DNA of 64,000 bases, taken from contig CBFHTK010000003.1 in NCBI GenBank assembly GCA_965658745.1, positions 248,001 through 312,000 on the forward strand, in the 5' to 3' direction. Shown piece after piece: positions 35,195-43,401 of this stretch. The translations under genes and the position numbers were made by a program. Source of the stretch: JAHDFB01 sp965658745. Lineage in GTDB: Bacteria; Bacteroidota; Bacteroidia; Chitinophagales; Saprospiraceae. The notes beneath the pieces are model-generated. The model had not been told where the DNA came from. It made no database searches and was given only the letters and a program-made list of their open reading frames with translations. Each line of letters opens with the position of its first letter. The stretch's first letter is position 1.

Positions 35195-36512
35195 ACTATG
35201 GACTATCGCGAATCGAGAATACATGGTTCGCGTCAAATCAAAAAGCTTTATAATTGCTACACTTCTGACGCCAATTGCTTTTGGTGTATTCTTCCTAGTG
35301 TCTGGACTTATAAGCTACTACAGTAAGGACAAAACAGAAATTATTCTAGTCTCCGACAGCTATAATCTTACCGGAGAAAAGCTACCTAGTGAAGGAACAT
35401 ATCAGTTTGAATATAGTGACCTAGATCCTGAAGAAAGCAGAAAGAGATACAATGAGGACGAGCGTTACACGACCTATATCAACATTCCGTCAATCGCCGA
35501 TAGCACGGCAAAAAAAGTACAATCAACGTATCTAAGTCGTGAAAAACTAGGTATTAATTCAATCAGTAGAATTGAATCCGAACTAGCCAAGGCGATAAGA
35601 AGTCAAAAAATAGATGATTCCGAAGTGGATCGAGCAATTCTAAAAAGTTTTGATGTAAAGGTAAACATCGAAAATGCTGAGTTTCTAGAAAGCTCTGGAA
35701 AAAGCTCTGAAAGTAAGCTTACATCCTTTGTGGGTTATGGGCTGGGATTCTTTATGGGATTCCTCATGTACATGGTAATTTTCATTTACGGAGGTATGGT
35801 GATGCGATCGGTCATGGAAGAAAAAATCAATAGAATCGTTGAGGTGATCATATCGTCGGTCAAGCCATTTCAGCTCATGCTTGGTAAAATCATCGGAGTA
35901 GGAGGAGTTGGTCTGACGCAATTGCTATTTTGGATTATCCTGATTCCTGCGATTTTGATGATCATTATGACAGTAATAGGTGGGGATGCCTCCCAAATGG
36001 CATCAATGAACGCGCAAGGAGGAATACCTCCAGAGCAGCTCGACAACATAGACTTTATGAGAGTTGCAAGTGAATTCTTACGTCTTAATTGGGCGATGAT
36101 CATTCCTGTTTTTATTATTTTCTTCTTGGGTGGCTACTTCATTTATGCATCATTATTTGCGGCGATGGGTGCAGCGATGGGAGATGATATGGGAGAATCT
36201 CAAAGTCTTATGGTTCCTATTATCATTCCTGTGATTCTTGCATTCGTGATGTTGACACCTATATTGAATAATCCAAATGGAAACCTGGCCATTTTCGGTT
36301 CTTTGTTCCCATTGTTTAGTCCGATTTTGATGCCTGCAAGGCTTGCTTTTGATCCACCTTGGTGGCAAATAGCTGTTTCTATCGTATTATTAGTGGGTAC
36401 GGTTATCGGGATGATCGCTCTAGCAGGGAAGATTTACCGAGTGGGAATACTACTTTATGGTAAGAAGATTAATCTTAAAGAGATTGCAAAATGGCTTTTT
36501 TATAAGTCGTAG
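35187..36512 (+). CDS. ABC-2 type transporter permease (NatB-like)
   Basis: A 441-residue permease. One N-terminal membrane helix (about 22-44, IIATLLTPIAFGVFFLVSGL) is followed by a large extracytoplasmic domain (about 50-180) and five or six further helices. The family segment MRSVMEEKINRIVEVIISSV and KPFQLMLGKIIGVGGVGL precede the second helix group. This is the layout of NatB/YhaP-like ABC-2 exporters. It is translationally coupled to the ATPase gene. Confidence 0.9.
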   Translation: MSKLWTIANREYMVRVKSKSFIIATLLTPIAFGVFFLVSGLISYYSKDKTEIILVSDSYNLTGEKLPSEGTYQFEYSDLDPEESRKRYNEDERYTTYINIPSIADSTAKKVQSTYLSREKLGINSISRIESELAKAIRSQKIDDSEVDRAILKSFDVKVNIENAEFLESSGKSSESKLTSFVGYGLGFFMGFLMYMVIFIYGGMVMRSVMEEKINRIVEVIISSVKPFQLMLGKIIGVGGVGLTQLLFWIILIPAILMIIMTVIGGDASQMASMNAQGGIPPEQLDNIDFMRVASEFLRLNWAMIIPVFIIFFLGGYFIYASLFAAMGAAMGDDMGESQSLMVPIIIPVILAFVMLTPILNNPNGNLAIFGSLFPLFSPILMPARLAFDPPWWQIAVSIVLLVGTVIGMIALAGKIYRVGILLYGKKINLKEIAKWLFYKS

Positions 36513-36544
36513 TAATCTATAACTGATCAGTAAAATAAAGGTAA

Positions 36545-37117
36545 ATGAAGACTAGGTGTGCGTGGTGCGAATCTACTGATTTGTATAGAAAATATCACGA
36601 TGAGGAATGGGGCAAGCCATGCTATGACGATGACCTTTTGTTCGAATTCTTAATACTTGAAACTAATCAAGCAGGGCTATCGTGGATTACAATACTGAAC
36701 AAGCGAGAGAACTTCCGCAAAGCTATGGATGGTTTTGATGCAGAAAAAATTGCACAATATGACGATGCAAAAATCGCGGAACTACTTAATAATGCCGGTA
36801 TCATCAGAAACAAATTAAAGGTCAACGCTGCTGTTTCAAATGCTCAAAAATTTCTTGAAATCAAGGAATCGGGTACAAGTTTCAAGGACTATTTATATAA
36901 TTTTACGGATGGAAATGTGATCGTCAATCAGTTTCAAACTCTGGCAGATGTACCTGCTACTACTTCAGTTAGTGATGCTATGTCGAGGCAAATGAAAAAA
37001 GACGGGTTCAAGTTTGTAGGGTCAACCGTTATGTATGCTCATATGCAAGCAACCGGCATGGTCAATGATCACGTAGTTGACTGTTTTCGACATCAAGCTT
37101 GCATTGACGCGATATAG
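36545..37117 (+). CDS. tag: DNA-3-methyladenine glycosylase I
   Basis: Excises 3-methyladenine from alkylated DNA. The 190-residue length is typical. Motifs are RCAWCES with the N-terminal zinc-site cysteine, YHDEEWGKPCYDDDLLFEFL, LETNQAGLSWITIL with the base-pocket Glu and Trp, and VNDHVVDCFRHQAC with the C-terminal zinc-site His and Cys. It lies 32 bases after the ABC permease on the same strand. Confidence 0.96.
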   Translation: MKTRCAWCESTDLYRKYHDEEWGKPCYDDDLLFEFLILETNQAGLSWITILNKRENFRKAMDGFDAEKIAQYDDAKIAELLNNAGIIRNKLKVNAAVSNAQKFLEIKESGTSFKDYLYNFTDGNVIVNQFQTLADVPATTSVSDAMSRQMKKDGFKFVGSTVMYAHMQATGMVNDHVVDCFRHQACIDAI

Positions 37118-37172
37118 TCATCACTTAAAATTTAAGTTTTATCTGCAGTAACATCTGCATCAAGTTCATCCA

Positions 37173-37919
37173 ATGAAATCATTAAAGTATATTATTTTAT
37201 CCTTTTGTATTTTGTTTTCCATGCAAGAAGCGTCAAGCCAAACTGCCTCGCAATTTAATTCGTGGTACATGTACTTTGGCAATCATAAGCTGAACGATAA
37301 TTTTAGTTTGCATACTGAATATCAGTTTCGACGTCATGGCGTCATTCAAGAGTGGCAGCAATCTCTTGCAAGAATCGGATTAGACTATAAGATAACTGAT
37401 CAAGCAATGATCACGGGTGGTTATGCGTGGATTGTATCGTTCCCTTATGGTGAACAACCGATACCGCTTTCTTTCGCAGAACATCGAATCTGGCAGCAAT
37501 TGATAACTACTCAGAAAGTTAAGCGTGTGTCGCTGCAGCATCGATATAGATTGGAGCAACGATTTTTACAAAACGTAGCACTTAATACTAATTCAGAAAA
37601 AGAAGTAGAAGGGTATCGATTTCGCCAGCGCGCTCGATACAGAATTATGGCTACCGTCCCACTTAGTAAAAAATCTATGGAAGATAATACCCTCTTTTTG
37701 GCACTTTATGAAGAAGCGTTCTTAGGATTTGGAGAAGGAATAGGTCCAAATATTCTTGATCAAAATCGTCTATATGCTGCTCTCGGTTGGAGATTTGATG
37801 CTTCTTCCAATGTACAGCTAGGTTATCTATTCCATAAGGTTTTCAAAGCTGACGGTGTACAGCAAGAAAATAATCACACTTTCCAAGTGGCATGGACAAA
37901 AAATCTTGCTTTCAACTAA
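37173..37919 (+). CDS. DUF2490 family outer-membrane beta-barrel protein
   Basis: A 248-residue exported protein. The signal peptide (MKSLKYIILSFCILFSMQ, cleavage near ASSQ) is followed by alternating aromatic/polar strands: NSWYMYFGNHKLNDNFSLHT, YQFRRHGVIQEWQQSLARIG, FRQRARYRIMATVPL and NVQLGYLFHKVFK. It ends with a strand-like FQVAWTKNLAFN. This matches DUF2490, a small outer-membrane barrel family of unknown role that is common in Bacteroidota. Confidence 0.85.
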   Translation: MKSLKYIILSFCILFSMQEASSQTASQFNSWYMYFGNHKLNDNFSLHTEYQFRRHGVIQEWQQSLARIGLDYKITDQAMITGGYAWIVSFPYGEQPIPLSFAEHRIWQQLITTQKVKRVSLQHRYRLEQRFLQNVALNTNSEKEVEGYRFRQRARYRIMATVPLSKKSMEDNTLFLALYEEAFLGFGEGIGPNILDQNRLYAALGWRFDASSNVQLGYLFHKVFKADGVQQENNHTFQVAWTKNLAFN

Positions 37920-38250
37920 GACTTAGATAACTATACAGCTCAGGGAATAGAATTGAAATGGCAGTTTAGACTAGCTCACAAAGTACGGCACCATTGGATA
38001 TTTAAACTGTATTCCGAAGCGGTTTCATAGTAATAGTATCTTCCAAAAGGTGTCACTCCTACGGAGTTGAATCAAAGAAATGTCATACATGTCATTGAGG
38101 CTTTAGCCTCGCAATTACAATAAGAAATTTATGTCCCTGCATGGTCATAGATAGATTCACATTGTCAGAAGTGTCAAAAATAAAAAAGGCGCCCACAAAG
38201 TGAACGCCTTTCTTGTGTATCAAATTGATACCTTATTTTCTATACAATCT
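37920..38250. repeat. Intergenic region with two short hairpin repeats
   Basis: No gene is seen. Two neat hairpins lie close together: ACTCC-tac-GGAGT at 38055-38067 and GAGGC-ttta-GCCTC at 38097-38110. Both cores resemble intergenic palindromes I recall from other Bacteroidota genomes. A terminator follows at 38173-38211. Confidence 0.5.
38173..38211 (-). terminator. Rho-independent terminator of the Bax-inhibitor-like gene
   Basis: Stem AAAGGCG (38185-38191) with CGCCTTT (38205-38211). On the minus strand it is followed by TTTATTTTT. Confidence 0.75.
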
Positions 38251-38988
38251 TTAATCGCGATTAAGTACTGCGATCAGTCTCAGTACTTCTACGTAGATCC
38301 AAACTAGCGTTGCTAGTAATCCCATACCGAAATACCACTCCATGTGCTTTGGTAAACCCATTTCATCTCCACGATCAATCATGTCAAAATCAAGCAATAA
38401 GTTCATTGCAGCGATTCCGATAATGAACAAACTAATACCGATTCCCATAACACCACCAGAGTGCAAGAATGGAATATTAATTCCAAACATGCTCAAAATG
38501 AAATTAGCAACGTACAGAAGAAAAATTGCTCCTGTTGCAGCTACAATACCTGTACGTAGCTTGTTGGTCACTGGAATTAATCCTGATCTGTAAATGATCA
38601 ACATAACCAATAGAATACAAATTGTTACTGATACCGCTTGTAAGATGATACCATTCTGGATCGATGCATACAAAGCAGAAACTGAACCTACGAAAAGGCC
38701 TTCAAGTGCAGCATATATTGGTGCGGTAATATTAGCAATAGTAGGTTTAAACATGGTGACAAAAAACAAGATTAAGCCACCGAACATTCCACCATACATA
38801 AAAAGTGAACTAGGTGAAGTAAACGCATATGCACCTGTCAACAGCATAATTCCCACCATTAAGATGGTCTTATTTAGTGCCCCTTCACGTGTCATAACTC
38901 CCCCCTCAGCATAAGAAATATTTCTTGCTTCGGCTTTCAAGCGATCTTCATTAAGTAGTGGATTGTTTGAACTATCAAATCTTCCCAT
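38251..38988 (-). CDS. Bax inhibitor-1/YccA family membrane protein
   Basis: A 245-residue protein with a soluble N-terminus of about 38 residues and seven membrane helices, as in the BI-1/YccA/TMBIM family. Typical stretches are IYAALEGLFVGSVSALYA, LLLDFDMIDRGDEMGLPKHM with the conserved acidic residues, and the C-terminal WIYVEVLRLIAVLNRD. Bacterial members include pH-sensitive calcium channels (BsYetJ) and the FtsH modulator YccA. The role here is unknown. It precedes the terminator at 38173-38211. Confidence 0.9.
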   Translation of the reverse strand: MGRFDSSNNPLLNEDRLKAEARNISYAEGGVMTREGALNKTILMVGIMLLTGAYAFTSPSSLFMYGGMFGGLILFFVTMFKPTIANITAPIYAALEGLFVGSVSALYASIQNGIILQAVSVTICILLVMLIIYRSGLIPVTNKLRTGIVAATGAIFLLYVANFILSMFGINIPFLHSGGVMGIGISLFIIGIAAMNLLLDFDMIDRGDEMGLPKHMEWYFGMGLLATLVWIYVEVLRLIAVLNRD

Positions 38989-39074
38989 TTTTAAATTAAT
39001 TTTTGTTTGTCTTATTTACAAAATAGTATATGTGTAGATGAAAAATCATCCTTCACACAAATAATAACAATGAT

Positions 39075-39932
39075 TTAGTGAAATACGTTCTCCCGCATCG
39101 AATATTTTTCGATTGCCTCATTAATCATTTCGCGACGATTATCGGGGCTTGGGTGTGTGCTTTGGAATTCAGGAGTTCTATTTCCTCCACTAGCTTCTTC
39201 CAGAATATCCATTACTTTGATCAGTTCCTCAGGATTGTAACCAGATTCCATCATTAAGTAAACTCCAAAATCGTCACTTTCTAGTTCTTGATCTCGACCG
39301 TACTTCATACTAGAATATTGACCGATCACATTAGCTACCTGCGCGACGTTTCTATCACCTCCAGATCCCAACATGACACTCTGAATTAAACCTTGAATGA
39401 AACCTGTTTTTGCCATTCTTTCCGCTCCATGACGATGAACAACATGTCCAACCTCATGTCCCAAAACGCCAGCTAGTTGATCCTCTGAACCCAATTTGTT
39501 AAATAAAGCAGCCGTAATAAAGCACTGCCCTCCAGGCAAAGCAAAGGCATTAACCGCGTTTGGATCAGCTAAAAGGTGAAAGTCAAACTTGTAATTACTG
39601 TTTTTGATATCGTTAACGCTATTGATTAAACGATATCCCACCTGATCCAAGTATTCTTGAGCTTTTCGATCAGGGTGTAAACCACCATGTTGATTTGCCA
39701 TCTGATTGAAACTTTGAAGACCAAGCTGTACTTCCTGTTCAACTGTCCATTGGACTTTCTGACTCTCACCAGTGATTTCATTAACCTGAGTGTTTGTAAA
39801 GTATTTGAAGGCTTGAAAAGCAGCCATGGCTAATCCTATGATCAGCATTATTTTAAATCGTCCTGTTCCTCCACCTCGACCTCTTCGACTGTAAGGATCT
39901 CCTGTTCCTCCGTAGTATCTTTTATTAGCCAT
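39075..39932 (-). CDS. M48 family metalloprotease (BepA/LoiP-like)
   Basis: A 285-residue zinc protease. After a glycine/arginine-rich N-terminus it has one membrane anchor (FKIMLIIGLAMAAFQAF, about 27-43) and a catalytic domain with HEVGHVVHRHGAERM carrying the HExxH pair. The third ligand Glu lies in DQELESDDFGVYLM. NAFALPGGQCFITAALF precedes and STHPSPDNRREMI ends the domain, both typical of BepA/LoiP proteases for envelope quality control. The start and the adjacent 104-residue membrane protein gene are 27 bases apart. Confidence 0.93.
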   Translation of the reverse strand: MANKRYYGGTGDPYSRRGRGGGTGRFKIMLIIGLAMAAFQAFKYFTNTQVNEITGESQKVQWTVEQEVQLGLQSFNQMANQHGGLHPDRKAQEYLDQVGYRLINSVNDIKNSNYKFDFHLLADPNAVNAFALPGGQCFITAALFNKLGSEDQLAGVLGHEVGHVVHRHGAERMAKTGFIQGLIQSVMLGSGGDRNVAQVANVIGQYSSMKYGRDQELESDDFGVYLMMESGYNPEELIKVMDILEEASGGNRTPEFQSTHPSPDNRREMINEAIEKYSMRENVFH

Positions 39933-39959
39933 ATGACTTTATTTTGTAAGTAGTTGAAT

Positions 39960-40274
39960 TTAAATGAAGCTTCCGATTGCTGTCAAGATAGTTAATGTTA
40001 AAGCTAACCAAATGGCATAGTCAATATCTGGGATTCGATTGATTACAAGACAAATTAGTACAATAGGTAGGCAACTAACAGCAACTAGGATAAATGTGAG
40101 TAATAAAGAGAATCCCACATAATATATAACATTGACCGTATCCGCTGCTACACCAAATTGTGAAGGCAATATAACTAAGCCAAAAAGTAGGACCATAATG
40201 AGTAAGAATACCCAACTTATTTTGTCCATTCTAAAGTCAAATACACGCTGGATGGTACTTGGTTTCGGTTCCAT
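39960..40274 (-). CDS. Hypothetical membrane protein (104 residues)
   Basis: A small protein with a polar N-terminus (MEPKPSTIQRVFDFRMDK) and three hydrophobic segments (about 18-37, 48-80 and 87-103). No family recognised. It is on the same strand as and 27 bases before the M48 protease gene, so possibly co-transcribed. Confidence 0.65.
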   Translation of the reverse strand: MEPKPSTIQRVFDFRMDKISWVFLLIMVLLFGLVILPSQFGVAADTVNVIYYVGFSLLLTFILVAVSCLPIVLICLVINRIPDIDYAIWLALTLTILTAIGSFI

Positions 40275-40408
40275 AACAAGCTACATTAGTTAGTAAATAT
40301 TTGGGAAAATACCGTTTTTTTCAAACAAAGCTTAGTGAATTCAGGACCTAGCCTAAATAACTAGTTGATTTAACATTTTGAGCCATATTTTTTCATTTAT
40401 CAACGTAA

Positions 40409-40816
40409 TTAATCCCATATTCTTTTGGAAACAGCAACAGTTCCTCGAAACGATGCAACAAGTGATTTTCCAGAGTAAACTTGCACTTCATAGACACCAA
40501 TTGATCTTCCACTACTCAATTTTTGGGCGTAAGCCCGCAAGACCTCTCCCTCTCCAACCTTACGTAAATGCGAAATTGATGTCTCAATAGAAACGGCTTG
40601 ATATCCCAAACTATTACTAGCAAACGCAAAGGCGCTATCAGCTAAGGCGTAAGAAATCCCACCGTGTAACACCTGAAAACCATTTAACATTTCCGAACGC
40701 ACTTCTAAGGATAGTTCAACTGTACCAAGTTCAACCTTATCGATCTCAATACCTAGCCACTGAGAATACGCGTCATTTTCGTACATTTTGGATACGATTT
40801 CAGAAGGATTAAGCAT
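40409..40816 (-). CDS. paaI: PaaI-like hotdog thioesterase
   Basis: A 135-residue acyl-CoA thioesterase with the PaaI signature VLHGGISYALADSAFAFASN (about residues 50-69). In phenylacetate catabolism PaaI removes dead-end ring-hydroxylated CoA esters. Its start overlaps the dehydrogenase gene by 8 bases, and together with paaH- and paaG-like genes it forms a three-gene operon, which supports the assignment. Confidence 0.88.
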   Translation of the reverse strand: MLNPSEIVSKMYENDAYSQWLGIEIDKVELGTVELSLEVRSEMLNGFQVLHGGISYALADSAFAFASNSLGYQAVSIETSISHLRKVGEGEVLRAYAQKLSSGRSIGVYEVQVYSGKSLVASFRGTVAVSKRIWD

Positions 40817-41969
40817 CGTAGAATGTAGATTGTTTTTCTGCTATAGTGCGCAATAATCCAGAGCAGCGATATCTGTCCTCGCGATAATGATGATAAAGTT
40901 CATCCAATTGATTAACCACCAAACCAACACCTATTTCATCTGCCCATTGAAGTAGTCCTTTGGGATAATTCACTCCTTTTGTCACAGCTAAATCGATATC
41001 ATCTCTGCTTGCGATACCCATATGCATGGTATCGGCTGCTTCATTGATCAACATAGCTAGGATTCTTTGGAAGGTCGATTTCTGATGGTGAAACTCTTCT
41101 TGTGTCTTTTGCGGTTTTCCGTCTACATAGGTGTAATATCCTCTTCCTGATTTTCTACCAAGCCAACCCGCTTCTGACAGACGTTTTTGAGTGAAACTAG
41201 GCTTATACCTGGGATCGTAATAAAATGCTTCGAAAACAGACTCTGTAACCGCATAATTTACGTCGTTCCCAATATAATCCATCAACGTAAAAGGTCCCAT
41301 TCTGAAACCTCCTAGATCAGTCATCGCGTGATCAATATCTTCAATGCTTGCAATTCCTTCATCATAAATTCGCAAGGCTTCGCTGTAGAACGGTCGTGCA
41401 ACTTTATTGACTATAAAGCCAGGTGTATCTTTTGCAACTACAGGATACTTTCCCCAGCCAACCATCATTGACTTACAATCTTCTACATGTTCTGACTTCG
41501 TTTGAATAGCAGGAATAATCTCAACCAATTTCATCAATGGAACAGGATTGAAAAAATGAATTCCTATCATTCGTTCAGGATGCTCGAGAGATCCTGCAAT
41601 ATTCGTAATTGAAAGTGATGAAGTATTACTAGCTAGTATACAATCAGCGGAAACAATACCTTCTACCTTGTTGAATATTGATTTTTTAAGCTCCAAATTC
41701 TCAACCACAGCTTCGATGACCAAGTCGCATTTTTCAAGAGAGCTGAGATAAGTTGAGCAGTAAATACGTCCGATAGCAGCAACCGCCTCGGTATTGTCCA
41801 TTTTGCCTTTTTCAGCTAGTCTGTTTATCATCTTTTGGATGAAAGCAAATGCTTCATTGAGCGTTTTTTCTTGAATCTCAACGAGAACAACTTCATATCC
41901 AGAAACAGCAGCTTGTTGAGCGATTCCTCGACCCATGGAGCCAGCTCCTATAATTCCGATCTTTTTCAT
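40809..41969 (-). CDS. paaH: 3-hydroxyacyl-CoA dehydrogenase (PaaH-like)
   Basis: A 386-residue NAD-dependent enzyme. The N-terminal NAD domain shows GIIGAGSMGRGIAQQAAVSG, ASNTSSLSITNIA and GIHFFNPVPLMKLVEIIP with the catalytic His. 3HCDH C-terminal domains follow, including DTPGFIVNKVARPFYSEA and GYYTYVDGKP, then a second copy with TKGVNYPKGLLQWADE. It lies between paaG- and paaI-like genes, as in phenylacetate operons, where it oxidises 3-hydroxyadipyl-CoA. A general beta-oxidation role cannot be excluded. Confidence 0.9.
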   Translation of the reverse strand: MKKIGIIGAGSMGRGIAQQAAVSGYEVVLVEIQEKTLNEAFAFIQKMINRLAEKGKMDNTEAVAAIGRIYCSTYLSSLEKCDLVIEAVVENLELKKSIFNKVEGIVSADCILASNTSSLSITNIAGSLEHPERMIGIHFFNPVPLMKLVEIIPAIQTKSEHVEDCKSMMVGWGKYPVVAKDTPGFIVNKVARPFYSEALRIYDEGIASIEDIDHAMTDLGGFRMGPFTLMDYIGNDVNYAVTESVFEAFYYDPRYKPSFTQKRLSEAGWLGRKSGRGYYTYVDGKPQKTQEEFHHQKSTFQRILAMLINEAADTMHMGIASRDDIDLAVTKGVNYPKGLLQWADEIGVGLVVNQLDELYHHYREDRYRCSGLLRTIAEKQSTFYDA

Positions 41970-41970
41970 A

Positions 41971-42747
41971 TTATTTTCCTTTAAAATTGGGACGTCGTTT
42001 TTCTAAAAAAGAAGCTACACCTTCTCCATAATCATCTGTTTGACTTGCTTTAAATTGTAGTTCTTCCTCAAGCGCAGATTGTTGATAAATATCGTTTTTC
42101 ATCGACTCGCGTAAAGCCCTTTTCGTCAATCCTAAAGCAACAGTCGGCATAGCAGCAAGTTCACCGCTCATTTTTTCAACTGTTTGAATGAAGCTATCAT
42201 CTGGAACCGCTTTATATATCATTCCCATTTCTTGGGCTTCTTTTGCGGAAACCTTTTCTCCAGTCATCATCAGAGCCGTAGCTCTTGCATATCCAACTAA
42301 TCTCGGCAATGTATATGTTCCTCCGCTATCGGGAATCAATCCAATTTTACTAAACGCTTGAATAAACGAGGCGGATTCAGTAGCAAGAACGATATCGCAT
42401 GCAAGTGCAATGTTTGCTCCAGCTCCTGCAGCAACTCCATTGACGGCTGCAATGACGGGTTTGTGTAAGTCTACAATTTTTTGAATAATCGGGTTATAAT
42501 GTTCCCCAACTATGCGCTTCAACCCATCACCTTTCGCCTCCATCGCTTCTTTGAGGTCTTGACCAGCACAAAATGCTTTTCCAGTTCCAGTCAACACTAC
42601 ACAACGGATCTCTTCATTTTCTGCACATTTATCGAGGCAAACTTGAAGATCTAAGGCCATCGACCGAATGAAACTATTGAATTTATCAGGACGATTAAGT
42701 GTCAAAGTGCAAATGCCCTTTTCTACTTCCATCTTTATATTTTCCAT
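41971..42747 (-). CDS. paaG: Enoyl-CoA hydratase/isomerase (PaaG-like)
   Basis: A 258-residue crotonase-fold enzyme. CoA/oxyanion segments are CVVLTGTGKAFCAGQDLKEA and AAVNGVAAGAGANIALACDI, followed by SKIGLIPDSGGTYTLPRLVG with the PaaG-typical Asp in place of a hydratase Glu. PaaG isomerises the ring epoxide of phenylacetyl-CoA to an oxepin. It is first in an operon with paaH- and paaI-like genes, 1 base before paaH. Ring epoxidase genes paaABCDE and paaZ are not in the window. Confidence 0.88.
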   Translation of the reverse strand: MENIKMEVEKGICTLTLNRPDKFNSFIRSMALDLQVCLDKCAENEEIRCVVLTGTGKAFCAGQDLKEAMEAKGDGLKRIVGEHYNPIIQKIVDLHKPVIAAVNGVAAGAGANIALACDIVLATESASFIQAFSKIGLIPDSGGTYTLPRLVGYARATALMMTGEKVSAKEAQEMGMIYKAVPDDSFIQTVEKMSGELAAMPTVALGLTKRALRESMKNDIYQQSALEEELQFKASQTDDYGEGVASFLEKRRPNFKGK

Positions 42748-42837
42748 GCACCTATTTTGTGCGGAAAGATACTAAAAAAATGAGTTTGACCCTAAGCTAG
42801 AAAAGTTGAGATTTATTATATCTCACACTAAATATGA

Positions 42838-43395
42838 TCACTTAAATCCAGGAATAGTGCCCTTTCCACTGAATTTTCCAATTTCAAATTCGGAAAAATC
42901 TTGTTTTGCTCGAAATCCGTAGCCATAGCTAGTATCACCTTTCATAGGTTGACTAATTCTAACAAATTTTTCTGTTTCGATGAGTGACTCTTTCTCGTTC
43001 CACTCTAATTCGCTAGTTTCCAATTTGTCTTGATCCGAATTGTAGAGCACTACACTGTCTCTTGCAACCATATTTCCCTCTCGATCATTACGCAGCGCAT
43101 AATTCGCGACAAGCCAACTTGTGGGGTTTTGATATTGATCATAGAATTCAACGTAAATGCCTTCCGGAAACTCTGACATGGGTTGACCGTCTTTTCTGAA
43201 TTTGCGAAGCACATCATATTCAAGACGAACTTTGATTTCCGCAGAGTCACTATACAGCAGGTAGCCGTTGTAAGCATATTCTGAATCATCTTGTTGTTCA
43301 GGAAATAAATCGTTAATATCGGACTCCTTATTAACGCACGAGCTAAAGAGAATCATGGAACAAATGAAAAAGAGACTTAAGGATTGTTGAAGCAT
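42838..43395 (-). CDS. lptC: LptC-like LPS export lipoprotein
   Basis: A 185-residue protein with a lipoprotein signal (ILFSSCVN, Cys20), which differs from the membrane helix of enterobacterial LptC. A beta-jellyroll-like stretch follows: DSAEIKVRLEYDVLRKF, GIYVEFYDQYQNPTSWLVA and MVARDSVVLYNSDQDKLETS. It ends with YGYGFRAKQDFSEFEIGKFS. Bacteroidota LptC proteins take this lipoprotein form and bridge LPS from LptB2FG to LptA. It starts 6 bases after a T9SS type B gene on the same strand. Confidence 0.82.
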   Translation of the reverse strand: MLQQSLSLFFICSMILFSSCVNKESDINDLFPEQQDDSEYAYNGYLLYSDSAEIKVRLEYDVLRKFRKDGQPMSEFPEGIYVEFYDQYQNPTSWLVANYALRNDREGNMVARDSVVLYNSDQDKLETSELEWNEKESLIETEKFVRISQPMKGDTSYGYGFRAKQDFSEFEIGKFSGKGTIPGFK

Positions 43396-43401
43396 TTGTA
43401 A

